Source of the DNA: Fidelibacterota bacterium TCS52
Lineage (GTDB): Bacteria; Fidelibacterota; Fidelibacteria; Fidelibacterales; Fidelibacteraceae
Direction: 5' to 3'
DNA length: 5,772 bases
NCBI GenBank assembly: GCA_001577215.1
Contig: LSCC01000054.1
Coordinates: 1-5,772 of the forward strand
The notes beneath the pieces are model-generated. The model ran no database searches and had not been told where the DNA came from. It saw only the letters and a list, made by a program, of their open reading frames with translations. The position numbers were made by a program, and so were the translations under genes. Shown here piece after piece: positions 1 through 5,772 of this stretch (the stretch's first letter is position 1; each line of letters starts with the position of its first letter).

Positions 1-4
1 GTTG

Positions 5-3000
5 TTATGGAATAATTACAAGCTTTTCTATTTTTTCAAAATTTTCGTTATTTACATTCAGCTTAACTTTATAAAAATATACTCCGGCCGCTAATTTTTG
101 ATCATATTTATCCCTGCCATTCCAATGGAGTGAGTTGTATCCCATTTGAAAATCTAGATTTTGCATTTTATAAATTTGCTTACCGCTGATCGTATAAATT
201 ATTATTTCTCCAAGCCCTTCATAAGATGAATAAAAGGTAAAATCAGTTTCATTATGAAATGGATTTGGATAATTTACTATTTGTTCTAATACTGAAGAAT
301 TTTGTTCTATAACTTTGACTTCACTTTCAAAAGAGTTGAAATTATTTACATTATCAAAGACGCCAATTTTAAAATTATGCCTTCCCGATTCAAAATATTT
401 ATTGATCGGAAATTGTATTTTTCCATTTTGGTATGAATTTGGTAAATATTGAAAATAATCTGTTAGATCAATATCATTTTCTGAATCGTCAATATTCAAT
501 GTAATTGAATGTCCTACTGAATTTGTAATATTAATTCCATTTTCGTCATAAAGATCTATTTCCATAACAGAAGAATCTGCAACAACATCACCTGAAACCA
601 AATCATTATTACCAATTTTTATTGAAATTGTTGGCCCACTAAAATCATTTGAAACACTATCGCTATATCCTTGAATTATCAGATTGTCCTTAAATAATGT
701 CCCTTCAACTGAATTATCTTCATTATAATACATAATTTGAAGAATTCCATCGTCTCCGGTATAAGAAATATCTTTAGGAATTATGAATTCGTTATTAAGT
801 GTATTATTGGAAAATGATATTTCTCCACTAAATAATTTATTTCCCGGAAGTTTATAACTAATATTTCTGATTCTACCATTTCCATCAATATATTCACGAG
901 TTACACTTCTTTGATTATCAAAAACATTTACAAGCCCTTTAAAATCAATTTCGTTGAATGTTGTGCTGTCGGATTTGAATACTTCGCCTTTAAAATTGAT
1001 AACTTCAAGTGCCTTCAATGTATCAGAACTAATGTAATTGATTTCTCCGGAATTATTAGGGAAATTCAAATAAATAGTAGGATCACCGAGTAGCATAAAT
1101 TTTTTATTATTACTGCCATAAGTTGAAATCTTTGCTTGTAAATATGCATCACCAATAGAATTATTTTCAGAACTGTTTGGTGTATTAGGAAATAAATTTC
1201 TATAAAAATATTTGACAAAATTTATATTAGGAGTAGGATAAGCGGCTCTCGTTGGTGAAATTGTTGCAATTGCTCCATTATTTTCTAAAAGCATAATTTC
1301 CTCACCCATACTTTGAAAATTTATTTTATCCGAATGAGACCAACTACAAGTAGCAGCCGTTATTAGTGGAAGATGTCCATTAGTTTCCATTCTATAAATG
1401 TCATCTTTTACGAAAACTTTCTCCTGTGTCCAAACAGTTGGTGAACCGTGACCAACAAAACTTAATAAAATTGTTCCGTCAGAAAATGCAGAATGTATAG
1501 CTTTATTTGCACCTTCTCTAGTTGTAAAACCCGTAATTTCATTTGGTTTTTCAGGATATTCTGTTAAGTATATTTTATTTAATAATGAAGATTTCGGTAA
1601 ATTTGGCACTAAATAATTTTCGGTATCCGTAATATGAAATGGTTCATTATCATTTGGTCTTGCGGGATCATCGGCTATTAAAGTTGTTTTTATTTGCCAT
1701 AATCCGGGTTTCGAATTTCTTTCATAAGAGATTATTTTATTAACAGCTGCTTCTGCTTCTTCAATACTGTTGATCGGTAATCGTCCTATTGCTAGATCGG
1801 GAATATTATTATTATCAATTCTTACAAAAGCATCATCTGTATTATAATTTTGTATCGAATTATAGTTGCCGTTACTTTCCGGTTTTTCAAATTGAGGAAT
1901 GAAATTTTTAGCATTTCCGGAGATATTTTTGTAGTCATAAGTTCCATCTCCAAAGAGTAGTACATAATATGGTTTAGGGGAAGGAGATTCCGTATACATT
2001 TTGTTCAGAAAATTTCTAATAGCATAAGGATCCTTATTGCCACCGCTATATTGATCATAAATGTCATCTATTTTTATCACTTTTGTACTTAATTGATTAT
2101 CTAATCGGTTCTCTTTAAAAGCAGCTAATCGCTCCGCTTCATTCTCAAATTCTGCTGGAGTAATAATGATAAAATCAATTTGTTCCGAATAATTTTGTGA
2201 ATCGTTAGGATCAAAGTTTTCTGCTAATTTTATCTCATTCGGCTCTTTGAATTGTGATTCATCTAAGATCAAATATTCATTAGAAATATCTGTCACCGGT
2301 TGATAAATTGAAAAATTATTATTATTTTCCACAAAATATTTAGGTTCAAAAGGATTAGAAGTTTTAAAAATATATAGTGGAGTTGTCTGAAATCCGTCTA
2401 CATTAAATACGATATCTTCATTTTCAGGTTGTTGCCAAATATTTAGAAAATTATTTTCTGCTGTTAAATTTGCCGGATAAATAATATCAATATAATCTAA
2501 AAATGCCTTACAATTTTCCAAATTTGACGAATAATCAATTTTTACTTGCGAGTTATCGGATAACATATCTGTATTAAAGTAATAGTTATTGATTTCTCTG
2601 TAAAAATTTGTAACTGTATTATTACCAATATTATTATCATTAATATTAAAATTAAATGTATGTATATTGGATGTACTTCCACCACCAGTTGCACCGGCAC
2701 AAGCGAATCTTATTAAGCTATTCAAACCAGATGAAATGTAGCGATTGCCAAAATTGAAAGTGTAGCTTTGTGAGCTTGAAGGTCCATTAAAAGAATCGCC
2801 ATACCAATGAACTCCGCCTTCTGCTTCATTTGCCTTATCTTTTTCATAATGAATTCGCTTCCAATAATGACCAATTTCAGTGTAATCTGTTCCTTCCGAG
2901 TTGTCCATTTGTTTTATTCTCAATCCGGAAGTTGTGCTGTTTGTAGGAATTAGTAGCCAAAAGTGGTTGACAGTTTCATAAGGATTTGTAACGTACCTGA

Positions 3001-3946
3001 TATTTATGTATGAAGAATTATCATTAAATTCCCAACCGCTTGGTCCTGTCGCATAAAAAATAAATGCGTCATTATCTGTATTGCTACCTTCAATAAAAAG
3101 CATTGGAATTTCAACAAGATTATCCAATGTATCTGGGATTGTTGAATTAAAAGGTCTACCAAAAGTCGAACTTGCGTATAATTTTAATTCATTGCTGGAA
3201 TAATTCTCTTCAGGAATTCCGGCGTCAATAATATCTTTACCTCTAATTTTATAAATTCCTTTTTCAGTAATGTTTATTTCTAACCATTGGCCTGCTTCAT
3301 AGGTAATTGATGGTTTTTTTAGTAATTTTTCCGGTATTGAATAGTCAATTTTATCTAATATTTTATTATTGATAAATAGATCTTTAAATTTTTCAATATC
3401 CTTTTGGGAAGCGTGAATTTTCTCTGATCTGCCTTCGATCTTAATATACAATTCAATTTTGCTAATATAACTTTTATTCGATAATAGCGGATTTATTATT
3501 AGATATGTAAAATTCATATTTCTGAATTTCGATGGTTCTTTAACTTCAAGTATTTCATCTTTTTGAGAAAGATCTTTGGAAGTAATTTTACTATTATCAA
3601 TATTTTTTGTGTCAATAATTTTATATGAAACTTTTGGTTTATTTGAATTTAATAATGCTATAGGTAACATTATTTTATTAACTGCATAATTTTCTTTTTG
3701 AACATACTTACTTCCATCAGCAAAATCGTAATAAAATATTTTTTTCCCATCTACATTGATATTTTTTATATCAATTTTTCCAATATCAACAGTCAATTTA
3801 TAATTATGATCGTTTAAATGATCTATTTTGATATTTTGTTTTCCAAATAGTGAATTTGATGAAAATAAAATAATAATTAGCGGTAATATTTTAAAATTAT
3901 TTAGAAATTTACGATGAGTTTTTAAAAATTTACTGATTTTATTCAT
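5..3946 (-). CDS. porU: Type IX secretion system sortase PorU (gingipain-family cysteine peptidase, C25)
   Basis: PorU is the outer-membrane cysteine sortase that cuts the C-terminal signal from T9SS cargo and joins the cargo to the cell-surface anchor. The 1313-residue product begins with a basic n-region (residues 1-19) and a hydrophobic core (20-35, LPLIIILF), a signal peptide without a lipobox Cys. A long beta-rich N-terminal part (about 40-590) precedes the C25 domain (about 590-965). That domain shows LFGDGTYDY (664-672), NTDDAF and PDLAIGRLP (702-724), the catalytic His in VGHG (H833), the catalytic Cys in AATCSWS (C867) and the closing LLGDPTIYL (952-960). The His-Cys spacing of 34 matches gingipains. 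The stretch DENGIN...VGH (1134-1146) resembles the conserved post-catalytic region of PorU proteins. The tail is a type A sorting domain: NYPNPF (1225-1230), WNGRD (1275-1279), AAGVYFYK (1286-1293). The start is the only Met ahead of the signal peptide; no Shine-Dalgarno precedes it. The gene is complete, about 20-32% GC in sampled lines. Main alternative: another C25-family T9SS protease; the size and the DENGIN region favour PorU. Confidence 0.93.
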   Translation of the reverse strand: MNKISKFLKTHRKFLNNFKILPLIIILFSSNSLFGKQNIKIDHLNDHNYKLTVDIGKIDIKNINVDGKKIFYYDFADGSKYVQKENYAVNKIMLPIALLNSNKPKVSYKIIDTKNIDNSKITSKDLSQKDEILEVKEPSKFRNMNFTYLIINPLLSNKSYISKIELYIKIEGRSEKIHASQKDIEKFKDLFINNKILDKIDYSIPEKLLKKPSITYEAGQWLEINITEKGIYKIRGKDIIDAGIPEENYSSNELKLYASSTFGRPFNSTIPDTLDNLVEIPMLFIEGSNTDNDAFIFYATGPSGWEFNDNSSYINIRYVTNPYETVNHFWLLIPTNSTTSGLRIKQMDNSEGTDYTEIGHYWKRIHYEKDKANEAEGGVHWYGDSFNGPSSSQSYTFNFGNRYISSGLNSLIRFACAGATGGGSTSNIHTFNFNINDNNIGNNTVTNFYREINNYYFNTDMLSDNSQVKIDYSSNLENCKAFLDYIDIIYPANLTAENNFLNIWQQPENEDIVFNVDGFQTTPLYIFKTSNPFEPKYFVENNNNFSIYQPVTDISNEYLILDESQFKEPNEIKLAENFDPNDSQNYSEQIDFIIITPAEFENEAERLAAFKENRLDNQLSTKVIKIDDIYDQYSGGNKDPYAIRNFLNKMYTESPSPKPYYVLLFGDGTYDYKNISGNAKNFIPQFEKPESNGNYNSIQNYNTDDAFVRIDNNNIPDLAIGRLPINSIEEAEAAVNKIISYERNSKPGLWQIKTTLIADDPARPNDNEPFHITDTENYLVPNLPKSSLLNKIYLTEYPEKPNEITGFTTREGANKAIHSAFSDGTILLSFVGHGSPTVWTQEKVFVKDDIYRMETNGHLPLITAATCSWSHSDKINFQSMGEEIMLLENNGAIATISPTRAAYPTPNINFVKYFYRNLFPNTPNSSENNSIGDAYLQAKISTYGSNNKKFMLLGDPTIYLNFPNNSGEINYISSDTLKALEVINFKGEVFKSDSTTFNEIDFKGLVNVFDNQRSVTREYIDGNGRIRNISYKLPGNKLFSGEISFSNNTLNNEFIIPKDISYTGDDGILQIMYYNEDNSVEGTLFKDNLIIQGYSDSVSNDFSGPTISIKIGNNDLVSGDVVADSSVMEIDLYDENGINITNSVGHSITLNIDDSENDIDLTDYFQYLPNSYQNGKIQFPINKYFESGRHNFKIGVFDNVNNFNSFESEVKVIEQNSSVLEQIVNYPNPFHNETDFTFYSSYEGLGEIIIYTISGKQIYKMQNLDFQMGYNSLHWNGRDKYDQKLAAGVYFYKVKLNVNNENFEKIEKLVIIP

Positions 3947-4034
3947 ATTTAATTATATATTTTTGATTTAGTAATTGTTCCTATTTTTTTATTTCATCTT
4001 AAAATAACTTATTTTTAGAAGATATAGAAGGAAT

Positions 4035-4063
4035 AATTTAAAAATTAAAGAAAATTGTCACAA
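4035..4063 (-). promoter_or_regulatory. Possible promoter for porU
   Basis: Read on the minus strand, TTGTGA (4058-4063) and TAAATT (4035-4040) are separated by 17 nt, each matching the sigma-70 consensus at 4 of 6 positions. This would give a 5' leader of about 80 nt before the porU ATG at 3946. The region is so AT-rich that chance matches are expected, and I found no clean Bacteroidetes-type TAnnTTTG box. It is a weak candidate only. Confidence 0.2.
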
Positions 4064-4120
4064 ATACATAAATAATGTTTGTTGTTTTTTACCCACAATA
4101 ATCGGAAATGCTTGCAAAAC

Positions 4121-4158
4121 AGACTCTTAAAGTTGTAAATGGCTTTAGGAGTTTTTTT
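4121..4158 (+). terminator. Intrinsic terminator-like hairpin, plus strand, with no obvious gene in front of it
   Basis: ACTCTTAAAG (4123-4132) pairs with CTTTAGGAGT (4143-4152) as a 10-bp stem with one T-G wobble and a 10-nt loop. The stem ends directly in a T-run (4152-4158). Pairing can extend outward by A4121-T4154 and a wobble at 4122/4153. The T-run is on the plus-strand side only; on the minus strand the bases after the stem are CTGTTTTGC, a poor terminator tail. A plus-strand terminator here would end antisense transcription leaving the porU start region, or a short RNA starting between about 3950 and 4100. The stem is AT-rich, so its strength is uncertain. Confidence 0.45.
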
Positions 4159-4163
4159 ATATG

Positions 4164-4191
4164 GAAAAGGGATAACGGAAAATGGAGAACG
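4164..4191. repeat. Four tandem copies of a 7-nt unit, GANAANG
   Basis: Four consecutive heptamers from 4164 (GAAAAGG, then GATAACG and two more) all fit GANAANG, and a fifth unit at 4192-4198 (GAAGAAA) is a decayed match. The unit varies only at positions 3 and 6 in the four good copies. Nothing indicates that it is translated. No function is known to me. It could be a slipped-strand microsatellite or a remnant of a spacer element found elsewhere in the genome. Confidence 0.6.
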
Positions 4192-4243
4192 GAAGAAAAA
4201 TTTCTCAATCTCTATTAGATCCTTATTTAGATTTATCATTCAA

Positions 4244-4336
4244 AATTCAGTGTTGATTATTGGATGTTCAAATTATATTAACACAAAGTTGCAACCCTCA
4301 CCATTCTGATCAATAATGAATATCCAACACGGAATT
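4244..4336. repeat. Imperfect inverted repeat with 12-nt arms
   Basis: The left arm AATTCAGTGTTG (4244-4255) is complementary to CAACACGGAATT (4325-4336) with one mismatch in 12. Inside the arms the same short words recur in shuffled order. After GTGTTG the left side reads ATTATTG then GATGTTC. The reverse complement of the right side reads GATATTC and then ATTATTGATC. The loop between the arms is 69 nt, so this is not a tight hairpin. It looks more like two copies of a degenerate spacer element in opposite orientation. Confidence 0.4.
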
Positions 4337-4355
4337 CTCAAATATCAAGTTTCTA

Positions 4356-4407
4356 CGCCTGCTGCGGGCAGGAAGTATAAAGTATTCCCGCCTATTGTGG
4401 ATAGGAA
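4356..4407. repeat. Pair of related REP-like hairpins, 33-nt period
   Basis: Two 19-nt units, at 4356-4374 and 4389-4407, share 14 of 19 bases and the frame CGCCT...AGGAA. Each folds into a 5-bp stem with a 5-nt loop: CCTGC/GCAGG around TGCGG in the first, CCTAT/ATAGG around TGTGG in the second. All five differences are transitions, and four of them form two compensatory base-pair changes (G-C to A-T and C-G to T-A). The first unit is a GC-rich island in very AT-rich surroundings, as in palindromic REP-like elements. No T-run follows either stem, so terminator function is unlikely. Confidence 0.6.
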
Positions 4408-4413
4408 ATTTTC

Positions 4414-4461
4414 AACCACTCAACTACTTAACCAATTAACTAAATAACTAATTAACACCTT
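4414..4461. repeat. Five to six tandem copies of an 8-nt unit, about AACYAMWY
   Basis: From 4414 the sequence falls into octamers that each begin with AAC: AACCACTC, AACTACTT, and three more through 4453, followed by a weaker sixth unit AACACCTT (4454-4461). The period is exact at 8 nt across the block while positions 4 and 6-8 drift. It begins nine bases after the second hairpin and ends just before the TATAAT box at 4478, so it could lie in the promoter region of the rightward genes. No function is known to me. Confidence 0.6.
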
Positions 4462-4477
4462 CTTGATATTTTCCTTG

Positions 4478-4483
4478 TATAAT
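4478..4483 (+). promoter_or_regulatory. Possible -10 box for the rightward genes
   Basis: A perfect TATAAT stands 49 nt upstream of the small ORF and 236 nt upstream of the beta-helix gene. The -35 side is poor: TTGATA (4463-4468) is only 9 nt away and TTAACA (4452-4457) is 20 nt away. A box of this composition can occur by chance in such AT-rich DNA. It is nevertheless the best placed candidate for transcription of 4533-5772. Confidence 0.25.
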
Positions 4484-4532
4484 AAATAAATATTTAATAA
4501 AATAAACAGGTTATATATAAAATTGGTGAAAA

Positions 4533-4727
4533 ATGGATTTATCAAGAGCAACTTTTAATAAATATAATTTCATAACACAAGAATTTAAACAACTTATAAG
4601 ACTCACGGGAAAAATACTAAAACAGATTGTTATTAACTTAACAAAAAATAAAAAATATCAATTTGTTGATAATAATGATAAAATAATTGAATTTTTCGGA
4701 AAAGAAAAAGGAGAAAAAAATGATTAA
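4533..4727 (+). CDS. Hypothetical small protein, 64 aa, overlapping the beta-helix gene start
   Basis: I do not recognise this product. It begins MDLSRATFNKYNF and ends in a Lys/Glu-rich tail (FFGKEKGEKND); it is basic overall, has no signal peptide, and has no clear membrane segment. In favour of a real gene: a GGTGA (4525-4529) just before the ATG, A/T-ending codons in keeping with the AT-rich genome, and a stop (4725-4727) that overlaps the next gene's ATG (4720) by 8 nt in another frame, the classic arrangement for translational coupling. The Shine-Dalgarno of the next gene lies inside its last codons. Against: the GGTGA spacing is short (3 nt), the ORF is short, and random AT-rich DNA gives Lys/Asn/Ile-rich frames. 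It might be a leader ORF that tunes the downstream gene, or noise. Confidence 0.35.
   Translation: MDLSRATFNKYNFITQEFKQLIRLTGKILKQIVINLTKNKKYQFVDNNDKIIEFFGKEKGEKND
4708..4713 (+). promoter_or_regulatory. Strong Shine-Dalgarno AAGGAG for the beta-helix gene
   Basis: AAGGAG stands 6 nt before the ATG at 4720, within an A-rich leader, and decides that start over the in-frame ATG at 4738. It is notable because porU has no such signal and many Bacteroidota genes start without one. Confidence 0.8.
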
Positions 4728-5772
4728 CCGAACTAATATGTCTTTTACGTTTGTAATTCTTTCGCTTATGTTGACTCTGACTTGGTTTGTCTTCCCTGTA
4801 CAGATAAGCGCGGCAGAGTTTCATGTTGGATCTGGTCAAACTTATTCTACTATTTCTGCTGCAATTGTTGCTGCAAGCGATGGAGATACAATTATTGTTC
4901 ACGATGGAACATATACCGAAAATGTAGTTGTAAACAAACAATTAATTATTCAATCCGAGAATGGATATAGCACAACAATGGTTGTGGCGACAAGCATAAG
5001 CAACCATGTTTTTGAAGTGACGGATGATAATGTAACTATTGATGGATTTTCCATCTACGGCGCCACCGAACTCGGCAATGCTGGAATATATCTTAGCTCT
5101 GTCGATAATTGCATCATTGAAGATAACCGCTGTGGTTGGGACAATACTCATAATAACAATAATGGCATCTACCTGAAATCTTCCGGTAACTGTACTATCA
5201 ACAACAATACCGCCAGCTACAACAACGGTGTGGGTATCTACATGAATACATCGAGTGAAGACACCTTAACCGCCAATATAGCAAGTAATAATAGCGGGGA
5301 TGGAATTTCTTTATCTTCTTCGTCGAGCAATACTTTAAACAGCAACACGGCCAACAATAATAGTTTTGATGGAATTCGTCTTGTGCCTTCTTCAAATAGC
5401 AATACTCTTAACAACAACACGGCAACTGGAAATGGAAATAATGGATTTCTTCTGGTAGCATCTTCGGATAACAATCTTACCGGCAATACAGCAAATAGTA
5501 ATACTGCTTCTAATGGTATTTATTTAGTTTCTTCTTCAAACAACAACACCCTAAACGGCAACACTGCGGACAGCAATATGAGTGATGGAATTCGTTTAGA
5601 AAATTGTTCAGGCAACAATCTGGATTCCAATACCGTGACTCACAATGAATTTGGAATATTTGTACACTCGTCCTCAAATAACACATTTATATCCAATACA
5701 ATGAATGCTAATGACGGCCGTTGGGATGGTGATGGAATTATGCTATCGGACTCCGATAACAATATTATTTCC
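4720..5772 (+). CDS. Secreted right-handed parallel beta-helix protein (NosD/pectate-lyase-like), 3' end outside the window
   Basis: The frame is open from ATG 4720 to the window edge (351 codons, no stop), so the C-terminus is missing. Residues 1-32 are a signal peptide: a short n-region with one Arg, a hydrophobic core (8-26) and a cleavage site near QISAA. Residues 34-80 (VGSGQTYSTISAAI...GDTIIVHDGTYTEN) form the N-terminal cap typical of NosD-like and pectate-lyase-like proteins. From G122 there are at least ten helix turns, each opening with G-I/F-x-L/V/M and carrying SS.N.L..NTA..N. Such proteins bind or cleave polysaccharides or act as surface proteins; NosD itself serves copper-site maturation of nitrous oxide reductase. 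Nothing here fixes the substrate, and no nos genes are visible. Surface beta-helix proteins of methanogens have very similar Asn/Ser/Thr turns. The gene is more GC-rich (about 40% in lines counted) than porU. Whether it ends in a T9SS sorting tail cannot be seen. Confidence 0.88.
   Translation, partial: MINRTNMSFTFVILSLMLTLTWFVFPVQISAAEFHVGSGQTYSTISAAIVAASDGDTIIVHDGTYTENVVVNKQLIIQSENGYSTTMVVATSISNHVFEVTDDNVTIDGFSIYGATELGNAGIYLSSVDNCIIEDNRCGWDNTHNNNNGIYLKSSGNCTINNNTASYNNGVGIYMNTSSEDTLTANIASNNSGDGISLSSSSSNTLNSNTANNNSFDGIRLVPSSNSNTLNNNTATGNGNNGFLLVASSDNNLTGNTANSNTASNGIYLVSSSNNNTLNGNTADSNMSDGIRLENCSGNNLDSNTVTHNEFGIFVHSSSNNTFISNTMNANDGRWDGDGIMLSDSDNNIIS
5083..5772 (+). repeat. In-gene tandem repeats encoding beta-helix turns
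   Basis: Ten units begin at the Gly codons 5083, 5164, 5233, 5302, 5371, 5443, 5515, 5587, 5653 and 5734. Their lengths are 27, 23, 23, 23, 24, 24, 24, 22 and 27 codons, with the tenth cut off by the edge. The most constant positions are the opening Gly-Ile, the Leu two residues later, the SS pair, and an NTA or equivalent about 14 residues in. DNA similarity between units is patchy, strongest around AACAACACGGC-like stretches, so the copies are old enough to have diverged at synonymous sites. Confidence 0.8.

Larger units (their letters stand above)
3947..4532. other. Divergent intergenic spacer with a mosaic of short repeats and hairpins
   Basis: No convincing gene lies between the start of porU and the small ORF at 4533. 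The part next to porU (3947-4120) is plain AT-rich sequence that must hold the porU promoter. From 4121 to 4461 the spacer is packed with distinct structures: a terminator-like hairpin, a heptamer tandem repeat, an imperfect inverted repeat, two related GC-rich hairpins, and an octamer tandem repeat. Each is listed separately. The 64-codon open frame on the minus strand (4045-4239) reads through the hairpin and the heptamer repeat and is not supported as a gene. No tRNA, rRNA, CRISPR or recognisable riboswitch was seen. Confidence 0.7.

Noticed and set aside
911..1093. Open frame of 60 codons on the plus strand
   Set aside because: It lies wholly antisense within the porU coding sequence, in the region after the catalytic domain, and has no own signals.
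4045..4239. Open frame of 64 codons on the minus strand
   Set aside because: It runs across the terminator-like hairpin and the heptamer repeat, has no ribosome-binding site, and its product (Phe/Lys/Tyr-rich) resembles no family.
4356..4407. The GC-rich hairpins as rho-independent terminators
   Set aside because: Neither stem is followed by a T-run on either strand, and the stems are only 5 bp.
4511..4520. Perfect 10-bp palindrome TTATATATAA as an operator
   Set aside because: An AT-only palindrome of this size is expected by chance in such AT-rich sequence, and it does not line up with a promoter.
4633..5486. Several short open frames on both strands over the beta-helix gene
   Set aside because: They are shadows of the repetitive beta-helix frame; their Leu-, Cys- or Tyr-rich products reflect the complement of Asn/Ser/Thr codons.
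5083..5772. Repeats at about 66-81 nt spacing as a possible CRISPR array
   Set aside because: The repeats are in frame, diverged, and encode regular beta-helix turns; there are no identical repeats with unique spacers.

Overview
The window looks like a piece of chromosome from a bacterium of the Bacteroidota/Ignavibacteriota/Chlorobiota (FCB) group. It carries a complete PorU-type gingipain-family sortase of the type IX secretion system (T9SS), with the NYPNPF...GVYFYK sorting tail known only from that group. The porU coding sequence is very AT-rich, rich in Asn, Lys and Ile codons, and has no Shine-Dalgarno sequence, which also fits. An Ignavibacteria-like member is my best guess, but the window alone does not settle the class.

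Layout. Positions 5-3946 on the minus strand hold porU, complete from signal peptide to C-terminal sorting domain. Only four bases follow its stop codon, so its downstream neighbour (often porV in this group) is outside the window. Positions 3947-4532 form a non-coding divergent spacer. It is unusually structured: an orphan terminator-like hairpin, a 7-nt tandem repeat, a long-armed imperfect inverted repeat, two related hairpins that differ by compensatory transitions, and an 8-nt tandem repeat. Positions 4533-4727 hold a small ORF of unknown function. It overlaps by 8 nt the start of the last gene, which begins at 4720 on the plus strand and runs off the right edge. That gene encodes a secreted right-handed parallel beta-helix protein of the NosD/pectate-lyase-like type, with at least ten turns of 22-27 residues visible.

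How the parts relate. PorU removes the sorting tail from T9SS cargo at the outer membrane and attaches the cargo to the surface. The beta-helix protein is an exported, probably surface or periplasmic protein. It could be T9SS cargo, but its C-terminus, where a sorting domain would sit, is not in the window, so the link is only an inference. The two genes are divergent and differ clearly in base composition and in ribosome-binding signals, so they need not be functionally coupled. I do not see a convincing new multi-gene system. The least explained part is the repeat mosaic in the spacer.
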